A stretch of DNA of 64,000 nt from positions 6,269,001 to 6,333,000 of the forward strand of contig JBBMNZ010000028.1 of the NCBI GenBank assembly GCA_037954325.1, written 5' to 3'. Position 1 is the stretch's first letter. Every line of letters starts with the position of its first letter. Below the pieces are notes generated by a model that worked only from the letters and a program-made list of their open reading frames with translations, ran no database searches and had not been told where the DNA came from. Positions 47,066-59,779 of this stretch are shown one piece after another. The translations under genes and the position numbers were made by a program. Origin of the DNA: Fistularia commersonii. Taxonomy: Eukaryota; Chordata; Actinopteri; Syngnathiformes; Fistulariidae.

Positions 47066-47724
47066 TAATGTGAGCAAAGAATTTATAAAGTCAGACAATT
47101 TTCAGTTTAGCAGTTCATTTATATCTCATCTCCCGTGCACATCTTGAACACTGAAACTGTTTGATGTCTTTTGTGTTGTGTGATATTGTAATGGTCTATA
47201 GTATTGCCATAATTAAATCATAACCTCAGGATACTGAGCTTGATAATAAAATTTTTTATCTTGACTTAATGAGATAAAGCCGCTTCAAACATTTATCCTG
47301 CAACAAGCCAGGGGGTGAATGTGGGATAGGCAACATATGAACTTTGATTTTTGCGCCTCCCTGTGTAAATGGTATGATTTGTTTCGCAGATTATGCCGCT
47401 CTCCTATTTTGTTGTTATACTCAATTTCACAGATGGAAAAAAAAAAAACACATGATGGTGAAAAAAAAAACATATCCATGATTCAATTACCGTTTTAACA
47501 TTTACAGGCCTCTCAGGATAAAAACCAGACAATTAGAAATTGTTATTAATATTAAACACTCACTGGAATATACAATTTCATGATAATTAAAATTGAAAAA
47601 CTAAAGCTTTGCTGAAAAATCACATTGTCTGGTTTCAAAGTGAACAACTGAAATCGAAGTCAGGCCTGGATGACTGGAAAACCCAAACAGAATATTTTCA
47701 ACATTTACCCAGCCAACCTCTTTG

Positions 47725-47905
47725 GTTCCTATGGCTCTGCAGGTAGAGTGGGCTGTCAAGTGGGACTAATCTGGGTATTACGCCATCGCCATCAGCCTCC
47801 GCCAATCGTCTGTAACTGTACGAGAATGGGTGATTGTACTCTAAAATGCATTGAGTGGTTGGTGGAAAAGGCCATATGAAAATGGCCATTTATCAAATTG
47901 AAAAA
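47725..47905 (+). repeat. tRNA-derived SINE relic
   Basis: GGCTCTGCAGGTAGAGTGGG resembles a tRNA box A region. The 3' part (GAGAATGGGTGATTGTACTC, then AATGCATTGAGTGGTTGGT and GGCCATATGAAAATGG) follows the order of the common fish SINE body that ends in a TATAAATG-type tail. The copy is heavily diverged and lacks a clear box B. Confidence 0.55.
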
Positions 47906-50900
47906 AGGAGGGAGAAATACATCCACAGGCCAGACTGGAGGTGAGAACTGTACCATTTTAATTTTTTCCTGAAAGAAAGAGCTTGCCCTTCGGTCGTGCA
48001 TTGTTATGGTTTACTTAACCTACCCGTCAACATCACGTTCCTCACTTTTGATCAACTTTGAATACTTCGCTTAAAACTAAACTAAGATCAAATGTTTTGC
48101 ACTATAGAGCATTTGTTTCCAGCTTTGGGGCAGAATAGTCTTATGAACAGAATGAAGGAGCACCTTGCTTGAAACAAATTACCCTCATCGTAGCTGGGCC
48201 TGAGATATGAAGTGCTTCACATTTCCAGTGTTCTCATGCATTAGGCTGCAGGATTTTGTCCTCAATCTTGTATTTGTGACCATATATCATCACTAATGAC
48301 TTCCATTCGGTCTTAACTTAGTTTATCTGCATCAATGCATGTTTGCTGCGCAGGACTTCAGAGTGGCTTGAGCAATTATGAAAATATAACAGTTAATACA
48401 AGGCAAAATTAATGTCATTGAAGTCAGTGGATATTTATGAGTTCTACAAGTGCTGTCTAAATTGTTGAGCAAACTTGGTTGATGACTTCATTAACGTTAA
48501 TCAGATTGAATTGCTTCTTGACACATGAATGTGTGTGAAATATAAGAAGCTTGCCCTTTCCTGTGGTTTGAATTCCCACACACATGTATCACCTGATTAA
48601 TTCAAATAACCGGTTAAATGTGTGCCACTGATTATCTGCCTGGTCCTTGATGCAGCACCTCATTAGATCAGTATAGCCAGAAGGCATTCATAGCCCTTTC
48701 GCGACAAAGAAATTAATCCAAACATTTAATATTTATATTATGAGGCATCATGCACAATATTAATCCTAATTGCATTATTAAATGTACATGCTGAAATATT
48801 TGAAACTCCTGCCCTTCTTATATGGAAGCAGTGAAGCTGGAAAGAAACATCCCTACAATAATGTTACGGCAGTACAAACCAGCCCTTATGGCTTCACTGA
48901 TAAAGCACACTTAACTTGCTCCAGAGTAGGTAGCAAAATTGAAAAGGAGCAAATGCGGAACCTACCATACATATATAAATTCACAAAATAATTTTTCCGT
49001 CATGCCTGAGGTCTCAAACGGCATCTTTTAGTTTTCTATAATGTCACAAGACAGTGTCATGGCCAATTCACCCGGCACCTTGAAAATCTACCAACGCAAA
49101 TGCTTGGGTTCTTGTGGAGAAACTACAGTGCAAGCAAACAATAGCTTACCATTCACATTACGTCTGCTGTCAAGATTCAGGTAGGCAAAAATACAAAGTA
49201 ATAATTAAGTCAATAAATGAGGATGTGTCCATGGACTGAAAACATCCGGAAACTAAAGGCAGCGGCTCAACCTTTTTTTTTCTCTTTCTATTTTTCGCAC
49301 ACTCTTTTTCTTTCCGAGACGTGTTTAAATATTTAACATTAACACAGAGTTGTTGAGCGCTAGTTAGAAGTAACTGGCTTCAATATGTTTAGTGTGAGCG
49401 CTAATTGTGTTTCATGGTTAGTGGACACATAAGGTTCTCACCCAATTAATATTTCAAAAGGAATGAATATGAGTTTCATATGAGGAAAATGCGTCCTTGG
49501 ATATTTCCACTGGGCTCGACACTATCAGTACTTCCTGTTTAGTGGACTCCAATTGGTCATTTTTTCTGATTAAAAGATGAAGATTTTTATGGTTAAGCAC
49601 TACACTCTGACTTGTGAGGAATTTATTTCCCAGGATAAATGATACAAGGCCCTCGGGGTAACAGACATGAAGTTATTGCCTTCTACTAATTGTACGATGA
49701 TATATATTAAACTAAATCTTCAGAAGGAAGAACTCCTCCCTCTTGATATTCCTTCATCCCTCTGTGGGTAAATGTCTTCTGCTGTGCTACTTACTCCTCC
49801 GTTGATTTTATTCCTGTACGCCTCACGCCGCTGTTCCCTGTGTCGCCAGCCTTCATTAATCACTCCCTCCCCACCCCCCCGCGTGTCCCTTGAGCCAACT
49901 TGATGGAGTCTAGTTGCCACCATTTATCGTTTATCTCTTCTTCTTACCCTGATAAACATGGTTATACACTTCCAGCTGATGCCTCCTCATTGATTTGCAG
50001 CTGACCAGACCACAAGGAAGTGTGAATCTACTTTTTATCACTGTAATTTAAGGTTCTAACTGATGGGGGGAAAAAAAGAAGGGATGATGCTCACAGCTGA
50101 ATCTCTACGGCAAATTATCTTGGTGAAATCACAAACTGGGCCTCTGCACCCAGATTTGCAAAGAAACTGAAAGCTATTTAAACTGTTGGCTGAGTATCCA
50201 TAGCTACAATCAAAAAATGAGTATGGGCAGTTAAGCTTATGGTCTAAAATGACACTTGGCTCTCATATTCAAACAAATATGTATCTTACCCATTGTACCT
50301 CCTTGATAATGTTTTTACATTTTCCAAATACTTTTTTTCAATAGTGGAGAAGTGAGATTTTTTTTTTTTACTTCGTTCAGATTACAAAACCCAGATATAT
50401 ATCATATGTTTTGTGATTTGGGGATTCAAGGAATAAACAAGACTGAAATTGATGGGACCCAGGTGTTGTTGATTACAAACTATGTGTCAAACAAATTGAT
50501 TATGTTAAATCTAGCATTAAAATATATATATTTTAAATTAGTTTTTGTGACGAGAGTTTGTATTATAGATATGCATGTACATATACAACTGTATTTATCC
50601 TGTGTATTAGTCAGTCCTGTCATGCTATAATCTTTCTACTTACAACAATGAATGCTTAATTAATGCTGAATAATTAATGCTTCATTTCAATTCTTCCATG
50701 TCAATAATTCCACCTGGAATCATTAAATTTAATAGTAAATTACTGGAGACATTCCTTCTTGTCTCCTTTTTCTCATATACAGTAATATGATACTGCATTT
50801 GTCTTGAGATGCCCACAGTGTTGAAAATATAGATTTGAAAAGTCATTGTCGATATCTCTGCCCGGCAAAGATGACCTGGTTATTTGAGGTAATCTACATT

Positions 50901-51439
50901 TCATGAAGGAACTGTTTTCTGATTTCACACTTCTGTAATGCAAATATCTACAAAAATCATCAACTTGTTTTAGCTTTTACATTATATTTTACCTTACAAA
51001 CCTTGATCTGTCCTTTCATTTGCTGTTTTTGCAGTACATCATTTACATTTTTACAGAACATGCTGGACATCATCATTGTTTCATGTTACCCGATTTGGGG
51101 GCTTATAGCACAAGGGAGAGAAAAAAACAAAGATAAATCAACAACTCTAAGTGTGATTATCTAGTTAAATTTTCTGAGTTTTGCCTTCTTTTACCCTATT
51201 GACCTCCCCTCTTCAAAAAATCCCCACTCATACCAGTACGCAAAAAAAAAAATTGTAAAAATTAAATTCACAGATACATACATATTTACATACATAAGCG
51301 ATGCCCCCCGTCCTCCCCCCCACACACACTATCCAAAAACTCCACTGTTCTCTGAATTCCTCTATTTTGTACTCTTTTTTTTTTTTTTTTTGGACTACTT
51401 CAATGACCTGTGTTGCTTTTGTCGTAGTTGTTGACTGTG

Positions 51440-51545
51440 ATAGTCATAATTTGTCCTCCGACCGCACCATGGGCCACGAGTAACAGTAATTTCATTTTGT
51501 TGTATATGTTAATCATATGACAATACAGTTGACTTTGATTCTGAT
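51440..51545 (+). repeat. Possible L2-type LINE or SINE 3' tail
   Basis: AATTTCATTTTGTTGTATAT followed by ATATGACAATACAGTTGACT resembles the 3' end shared by many fish LINE2-type elements and the SINEs that use them (AATTTC...ACAATAAA...). No more of an element can be seen upstream. Confidence 0.35.
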
Positions 51546-53628
51546 ATTTTCTCACATAAATACATAAATAAAAATGAAATATATGTTGCATTTTATGTTG
51601 TGCATCAACTGTACCTGTTCTGACCACAGAATCAAATCCCGACTGGCAAACCGAGTTTTAATTAATTCATATCAATGTACTTATTATATTCATGCGTGTT
51701 CAATTAAATCGCTGTATGAGCATCGTTACTCTGTAACACCAGATGAATACAGAGCAGCTTGGTATGGATTCGGGTGACGGTGGCTACATTTTTTATGACA
51801 CAGTCTTTAAATGAACATGCTGAGATATTTCCAAATCCCATAAAGGGTAGGCAATGAGGAGCTTTAAAATTGTGGGCCACTCTGAAACTATCTACAATCT
51901 ACGCTGACAATGGATAGGATAATTTGCCATGATTAATTCACTTATCGTCCCATGAACAAACACACCAAGGCGGAATTATGCAGGTTAATGAAATACATAA
52001 CAGACAGTGGAGCTTGTAAGATTTTTCACTCCAAGGCAGGTTTCATGCTGGGACATACATGCTATGCATATTTCAGAGGGCTTACCCATGCATTAAGAAG
52101 CAATTCACATCAGAATATGTCATGTGGCGAAGTGATCCGCCGTACGTTTGGCTTAATGGAGCTGGAAGATTCAGCAAACACAAGTTGAGCCTCAAAACAA
52201 TCAATGAATAAAACAGCACTCGTGGCTTCTCTTACTCATTCTCCTGCCCAGATTACTCTGCAGAGCTTGCCAGAGAGAACTCTTAAGTCAGTAGCCGCTC
52301 CTAGTTTTTGATGGGAGAGGTAGTGAGAAAGGTTATTTCAATTTATTTCTCGTGCAGATAGAGGAACCTTTTAGTAGCATATGTGGTTAAAGGTTCATAA
52401 TGTTTAGGCCGCAACATGTCGTTTTGTAAAAAGGTAAAGGTAAAAATCATCCTAAAAAGATTTTCGCACCGGCTGGGGAAATTTAATCTGTGTGCGCTGG
52501 TGGTCTCGACAAACATTTTTCATCATATCGCTACCCTCTTTTCAGAGCTGGTTTCCATTTGTGTAGCCAGGGCTTTCACGCTGGCTGCTGTGCATCATCA
52601 TTTTGTCTGATAGATCAGCTCACATGCATTTCGCGTGGCAGCGGGACTGGAATGAAACAGTGCAAAGGCAACATGAACTGAAACACACTCACCTCCTCAG
52701 CACATGTCACTTATGCAAATTTCCACGCAGAAATCCTCATTTTGAAATACCAGCTTTTATCGAGCCCTTTACTTTTCCCCAGCCGTCATTGCATCAGAAG
52801 CAGTGGTAATCTCACATTTGGCTGTGATTCAGTCTGCCATTTGATAGATGCTTGAAATGAAATAATTTCAGTTTTGTTTCTTTGAGAGACATAATGGGTG
52901 CAATGTTTTAGAGGGACATGACAGTGTCTTTGTAGGCGGACCAAACTAAATTCATTCATTAATCTGGGTACCTGCGTTGGGTGACTGCCTTGCACTTCGT
53001 GGAGACAAAGTGTAGGAGCTGTGGCAGGTCTTTGATTCTGCCTGGGCATTATTTAGAACACTGGGAGTCACACAGATACATTACACACACCTGAGAAAAG
53101 GTCACAGAGAAAAATGGGGAGCTGTGGCAAATTGCCTCTCCATCCCTTCACCGGGCTTTGTTACGACAATATGTTATGGACTCTGTCGTACCGTAGGGCT
53201 GAAGTGAACTATGGGCTCTGACTTATGGACAGAGCTGTGGCTGCGTGACATCAATCTGAAACGGGTGCTTCCACTTCCTCCTCAGGGGATTAAGAATAAT
53301 GTGAGGGTGATGGGAGTATTTACCACCTGTTCACATTTCATTGCATATTTAACATTTCTATGGTTTACAGTGACTCAAGCTCAAGCAGATGAAGAAAAAC
53401 AAATTTGCAGTTGTTAAAGTCAGCTCCCCTTACAAAAAAATTATAATTATACAAAAAATTGCTACTCCCTGTAACCTCTGCCAGGTCATCTCGACCATCT
53501 TCTGAATCCTGTCTCCAAATTGTTCCCGGTCAAAAATGGGGCTTTGTCTCCTTCCTTAAACTGTATTTCTGAAGGTTTTTTTTTGCACTCACTCATCACG
53601 GTGTACATATTTCCTGTGCTCACGGAAC

Positions 53629-53650
53629 AATAATAATAATAATAAAAAAA
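53629..53650. repeat. (AAT)n microsatellite
   Basis: About six AAT units followed by poly-A. Confidence 0.8.
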
Positions 53651-56600
53651 ACAGAACTTAAAAGGCAGATATCCAAACCTGTTTTTTTGATATCACCTCT
53701 AATTTGGAAGCCACTCCTGGTCCTAAACTCAGCAGACAATACACAGGAGTACCAAGGGACACACTGATTATCTCTAATGGTTGATAATCGGCTTATTCAT
53801 TCATAATTTTTTCCTATTATTCGGATTGGCATATTTTTATATGCTGGCTGATACAAAAAAGAATTCCCCTCCAGTGATGCATGTGCTCCCCTGTGAACCA
53901 TCCACTTCTATTACACAGCCTTCACTCTCCGAGGCGCTGCCTCCACGGTGTGAGAAGAGCACAACCTTCCAAGGACCGTTTTTTAAAGCGAGAGCGGAGA
54001 GGCCTTAAAACCCACTCAGTGTCTCTTTAAAGAAAGGTTCACAGTTTACAGAAGTCATTCCCGTGACCACGTGAAATGTTATGGAATTTATATCACTCAA
54101 AATGATAATGTGTGTGCAAGTCCCCTTTTTTGCTCTCAGACAGGTAACGTGGGCTTTTATGTTGAAAATACTACAAACATTTACATTTGCATTTAACATT
54201 TCTCCGCATCAGGATACAAGACCTGAGTATCAGTGATCAGTGATCCTTGCCAACCTTGACTGATATTAAAAAAAAAAAAAAAAATCAAACTGCTGGAAAT
54301 CTTTGTTTACATATACCGACTTAAATAATGATGCAGAAGAGGTGGCCTTCAAAGGATTTTAATATGGAAATTATATTTTTTTCCCATAAAAGCCATGTCA
54401 GAAAAACACTACATTATTCATTAAAATGTGTTTCTTAGCTTTGAGACATGTGATTTTGTTTGATGAAATGTGTCTTTCTTTGAAGGAACACAGCAACATG
54501 TTCCCCTCCTGGACACAATTCTCCAAATGCTTTTTTTTCCTAGTACCTCAAGGTCTGTAATTACTGAAACACCCTTCTTTTTATTTAATGTTAACCTTTA
54601 TTTTAATTGCTGCAGCCGCAGAAATACTATTTCACCACAAGGTTAGCGGCACATTTTTGATTCCTTAAAAATGTTTTTTGCACTAACCCGATTTTTGACG
54701 GAGGCGGCACATTGCCCGTCATCATTCACACTTACATAGGCATCGGCCGAGCCGAGCGGCGGTGTATGTGCGAGGGTAGTGGCTGATGATATTAGGGACG
54801 TATGTTCCTTGGCGGGTCTCCATGGGGTATGTTTTGGTTTACAATCTGTTTTCAAAAAGACAGCAAAGTCTTCAATGTTAAGAGCTTCATTTCTTCAAGT
54901 GTGTGCTCAATGAACAGGAACATTATGTTGGACTTGGGCTGTTCTTATCTGCCCCTTGGTATTACCCTTCTCACATTCTAATTTACTTTCCACTGAAAGG
55001 CGTTTTAGTTATTAAATTATTCAAATGAAGACTGCGGGAGTTTTTGAAATAAACATTAAGAGAAGGGGTTAAGTTTGAAGGCAACTGCTCTGCTTTATAT
55101 CCAAAACTAAATAATAGTCAAAATAATTGAGGCCAATAACCCTGAAACAAGGAGAGACGAGAGAAATAAAAGAAAGGCTACCTGTATCATGTGTCTTTGC
55201 AAGTTAATTCAATTTACAAATGATGAATTAAAATATTTCCCTCAATAAATCAGTTTAAATTACTCTGACATATGCATACAAGGATGTATAAATTTAAGGT
55301 AATTTTAATTGAACAATGTCTCTATGTCTCATTCCAATATTTATTTGATTTCGTAGAAATATCCCAATGTTCTGACATCACAAAACCAAACAAAGACTGT
55401 GTCGCATAATGTGGCTTCAGAAAATAGAGCCACAGCAATCCTCTAATCCACAATGAATGAAGATGAACAGGTGCAGTTTCTCAAGAGCGACTCTTTTGGT
55501 ATCACTCAGGAGCCCGACGGTGCAGAACATGACAGTCTTGGCCGAATGTTCTTTGCGCAGGAAGGTCCGAATGAGGATTAAAACACGGGTTGTGGGCGAA
55601 CGTTTCATTTTAAATACCGAGCCCTCGGGTTTGACAGTCTTGTTGACCTGACACATGACAGCACTGTAGCAGTCAATGTTTTTTTTATGTCCAGAAGTGA
55701 GTGCAAGCACTTGCTCTTCAACATTTAATCTGAGATTTTAAACAATGGGACCACGTCTTTGAATAATCCATAGCTTGAACCACAATATGAAAGATCAACA
55801 AGCAGGCTTATTGCGATTATCATCTTTTCATCTTGCAAACAGTATTCGCCCTTGATATCCTACCCCTGTGTTTGAATTGGACTGATAAAGGCCGAAATCC
55901 CAAATAAACAAGGGGGTTTTGCTAACAACTGCTTTTCGTTTTCCTTCGGTATCACTTACACCTTTTTGTATTGCTGAATTATCATTCTGTGTTTGCATAC
56001 GAAAACATTTTCCCTGTTCAGGAATTTCTGTTTTTATTCAGTTGCATGGAGGTTAATATACCAAATCAATTCACACCAGCAGTTATAACCTCTGTCAGTT
56101 GGGCAACTGCAAGAAATAGGAAAGCACATTTCTCTCCTTCCATAATCTCTCTTTTTCCTACATCGTCATAGGTTATTTGAATTTTTACAGCATTCCAAAC
56201 TGTTTTTAATATTAACATCACAGGAGGGATTACAATTGTGGATTAGGAGCTCTGAGTCATGTGTGGGTAGAACAGGTAAGCAGAAGTGTTGCTATGGTGT
56301 TGGACTTGAAAGTACTCTTTATGTTTTAAGATATCAGACTTGCGTGGGCAAAGACTGTGCAGTTGTCATCCACCCGACCTCTGAGCTGGAGTCACATATC
56401 TCCACACAGTATTTGATCTCAAACATGGAGTCTCGAGAGAAATCAAGAAAAATGTTCACAGTAATAACACCAAGAGAATGAATGTAAATCAATGCTCATC
56501 TTTCCAGAGATACAAAGCAGTGAAACACCAAGTGAAGCACTTCATCAAATATCATTTCAGCGAGCCCTTAATGAATCAAAATACAAAAAAAATAGATAAA

Positions 56601-58449
56601 TGTCAACCTTTCATCAAATAATATAGGAAGTATACTAGAAATAATACACTTGAAAACCTATAAACCTTCCTACATGTCCTTTAGAGTTTGTTGTGACAGC
56701 AATAAAGCAACATATCTAAGTTAAAATCCTTTTTCAGACGACAATAAACTGCAGTATTGGGGTTGTATCTCTACTAGTATCACTGTATATATAGGATATT
56801 TTGAAAATTCACTCATACAATAAACAGAACCATTTCTGGTTCATTTCTTATGAGCAGTCTTTTTTTTAATCATATTTCCACCTATTCATTTTCCACATTT
56901 TCCATATTTCACATTGTGAGCTCCTTTTGTGTTTAGTTGATTACTCATTCACAACATTATAGGTGTTAAGGGACAAAGACATACAGACATTATTAAGTCT
57001 TACTTTATAGTATCAAACTCCATCAGAGGAAATTTGATGTGAGTTTAATAGTGCCAGTGTGGATTAAACTCATACACGGGGTAGTCAAAACAGGTAATGT
57101 AATTCTTTCTGGGTTTTAGGTGAGCAGTGCAGTATACAAGGAAAACAAACAGAGAGGTACACAAATGCACAAGAGTCACACACAGCCTTCCATTCTTGGC
57201 ACCCTATTTTCCACTGACAAATGACCCTGGGGTTCAACCGCCGAGTGAATACCTTGAAAAATGTGTCCAAAAAAAGAAAACAAAATAAAGTAAAAAAAAC
57301 ACAAAAAACAACAAATCCCATCCAAACAACTTAAAACAAAATGGGAATCCAGTTCTGTTCACAAATTGTTTGCCCTCTTCCCCTTGAGAGTCCCATGTGC
57401 TTCCAAATAATATCTTCAAAAGTAAATACCTGAGAATGTGCCCACCAGATATTGCTCCTAGACTGAGACTCCTCGCGAAACTCCTCTGCCCTCAATTGAG
57501 AATTTGGTTCAGGTACCTTTAAAATACAAAACAAAACAAAAAAAGTTCAACTACCTAACATTCTTTGAAAAAAAATATGTTTAATTCACATCCGAATAGC
57601 TAATATTTGTTTTAAATCAATTTTTGACAATATATATAGTCTACTCATTTGTTTGGACAGTTTCTCATAGTCTTTCATTATTCCATGCCAGATAGCAATC
57701 AGGGAAGTCAAGTTAGTTGGGAGGCAAAAGTAAAACACTATAAATAGCGTCGGACTGTAAATGCAGACCGCCTGTTAAAACATTAGGAAAGAAAACATAA
57801 ATAAACCTTAAGCTGTTTGCAGAACAAATAGACAAAATCAAGCTCAAAGAAGACTGTAGCTGCTTTTCAAATCATCCAAAAACCCTAAGTCCTTCTGTAA
57901 AGTCCGCATATTTGTGTATTTGAGCATGGAGTGAAAAACCACAAACAAGCTTTCATAAGAGTCTTCCCCATCATATAGCTGTCTATCATGCGGCCAGGGG
58001 TTTACGAACCTGCCTCACAACCTCTTGAATTTAAGTGAATAGAATTTCATCATAATGAAAGAGAAGCGCTGAGCTCTATATTTCCTATGAATCAGAGTTT
58101 TTGTTGAACACTGTTGCTTCCCCTCAAGGTACTGTACAGCAGTATTCACATCAGCTCGCTGAAGGTCAGCGTGACAGGCTGAATGAAGTGAGAAACCATC
58201 TGTTCAAGCAAGTCCATGTTCGACTTGAAAAGTCTTGTGCTCAATCCATTTTGTCCCACGTTACATACGGCTTGTTGATTTTTCAAAAATACGCAGAACC
58301 ACTGAAACTGATAGAAATACTAATGGTTAGGCATAGTAGTGTGGTGGGCCAGCATCCAGCCTTTAAGCAATATCAGTGGCTCCTAGTTTGATTGAAGAAC
58401 CCACTGGTGCGTTTCTCTGTTCCATTAGAGATAAAGCAATAAAAATCTT

Positions 58450-59210
58450 CCATCCATCCCTTCATCCCTCCATCCATCTCCGTCCGCTTACCCGAAATCG
58501 GGTTGCGGGGGCAGCAGCCGAAGCACAGAGGCCCAGACTTGCCCCTCCAGAGTCACATGATCCAGCTCTTCTGATGGGATCCCAAGGCGTTCCAAGGCCG
58601 GCTTCGAGACTTAGTCTCTCCAGCGAGTCCCGGGTCTTCCGCTAGGCCTCCTCCCTGATGGACATGCCCGGAATACCTCCCCAGGGAGGTGTCAAGGAAG
58701 CATCCTGACCAGAAGCCTGAACCACCTCATCTGACTCCTCTCAATGCGGGGGAGCAGCGATTCTACTTTGAGCTCCTCCCTGATGGCCGAACATCTCACC
58801 CTATCTCGAAGAGAGAGTCCGGCCACCGTGCGGCGAAAACCCACTTTTATCCGTGATCTCATTCTTCAGTCACCATCCACAGCTCATGAGCAAAGGTGAG
58901 GGTTGGAATTGTAGATCGACCGGTAAATTGAGAGCTTCGGTTTATAGCTTGGCTCCTTCTTCATCGCAACAGACCAGTACAGAGTCCGCATCACTGCAGA
59001 CACGGCACCGATCTGCCTGTCCATCTCACGTTCCATCCTTCCCTCACTCATGAAAAGACCCCGAGATGCTTGAACTCCTCCGCTTGGGGCAGGAACTCTT
59101 CCCAAAACGGGAGTGTGCACTACATCTGTTTCCGGTTGAGTACTATAACCGTTCGAACTGTTCAAACCAAATAACAAAAAGCAAACCAAAAAACTTATAT
59201 TTAATGTCCG
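58450..59210 (-). mobile_element. LINE (non-LTR retrotransposon) 3' fragment with reverse transcriptase tail
   Basis: On the - strand the frame 59189-58884 carries SGGVQASRGLFMSEGRMERE, DRQIGAVSAVMRTLYWSV and KLSIYRSIY. These are typical of the C-terminal part of fish LINE reverse transcriptases. The sequence continues, frameshifted, through the ERSQM(R)W-type region (near 58740) and the proline/arginine-rich end to 58490. The element ends at a run of CCATCCAT units (58450-58480 on +), the usual simple tail. It is 5'-truncated with stops. I cannot name the clade with certainty. Confidence 0.88.
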
Positions 59211-59399
59211 TGGAGGTTCTTAGTCATCCAGGTCATGGTAAATTCTTGTTGAAATCGTTATGTCGTGGCAACTGGACTTAAATTTCTTCATTTGAAAAGC
59301 ATATATTTGATGATTAGATAATCATTTTTTGTCCAATTCAATCTAACAAACATCTTTTTGATCAATGTGTCAATATTCTTCATCCACAATTACTACCTA

Positions 59400-59645
59400 A
59401 GGGCGGCATTGCTCAGGGGGTAAGAGTGATCATCCTTGGAAACGAAGGTTCCTGGTTCTCTTCCTTCTCTTCTGGTAGCCTGTCGAAGTGTTGTTGAGCA
59501 GGACACTGAACCCCTGACTGCTCCCCTGGCGCTGTTCACTACCTGTCTTCTTCTTACTGTTCAACCATGATAGGCTAAATGCAGTGGTCAAATTTCGCTG
59601 ATGTTTTGCTGTATGTACAACTGAATGTGTCAATAAAGGTCTTTC
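59400..59645 (+). repeat. tRNA-derived SINE relic
   Basis: The head GGGCGGCATTGCTCAGGGGG and AAGGTTCCTGGTTC resemble tRNA boxes A and B about 35 bases apart. The body contains GTCGAAGTGTTGTTGAGCAG and GACACTGAACCCCTGACTGC, the hallmark of a common fish SINE. The tail AATTTCGCTGATGTTTTGCT with GTGTCAATAAAGG is LINE-derived. Several small deletions are present. Confidence 0.8.
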
Positions 59646-59664
59646 TTAACAGTACAATTGATTA

Positions 59665-59778
59665 CAGTGATCACCACTTTGGCAAAGCAGACAGAACGTT
59701 CCTGATTTGAATCCCCTGGCCAAATAAAGCCTTTGACAAGGTTTTTTGCATGTTCTTCCAGGTCCTGCGTGGCTCCAC
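59665..59778 (+). repeat. Fragment of a mermaid-like SINE
   Basis: TCCTGATTTGAATCCCCTGG followed by GCATGTTCTTCCAGGTCCTG matches, in order, the box B and core of the same repeat seen at 17312-17625. Both ends are lost. It lies directly after the SINE at 59400. Confidence 0.5.
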
Positions 59779-59779
59779 G

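Larger units (their letters stand above)
47906..58450. other. Gene desert
   Basis: Over 10 kb without a supportable exon. Contents noted: a possible LINE tail near 51440-51545, an AAT repeat (53629-53650), poly-A near 54266-54283, a CpG-rich patch at 54690-54835 with a donor-like site, and repeat-poor tracts at 48560-48730 and 51860-52800 that look like possible conserved non-coding DNA. In human the next gene in this direction is ELFN1, so regulatory content is plausible but unproved. Confidence 0.5.

Noticed and set aside
59400..59470. Possible tRNA gene
   Set aside because: It has tRNA-like boxes but no complete cloverleaf, and it continues into a SINE body, so it is a retroposon head.
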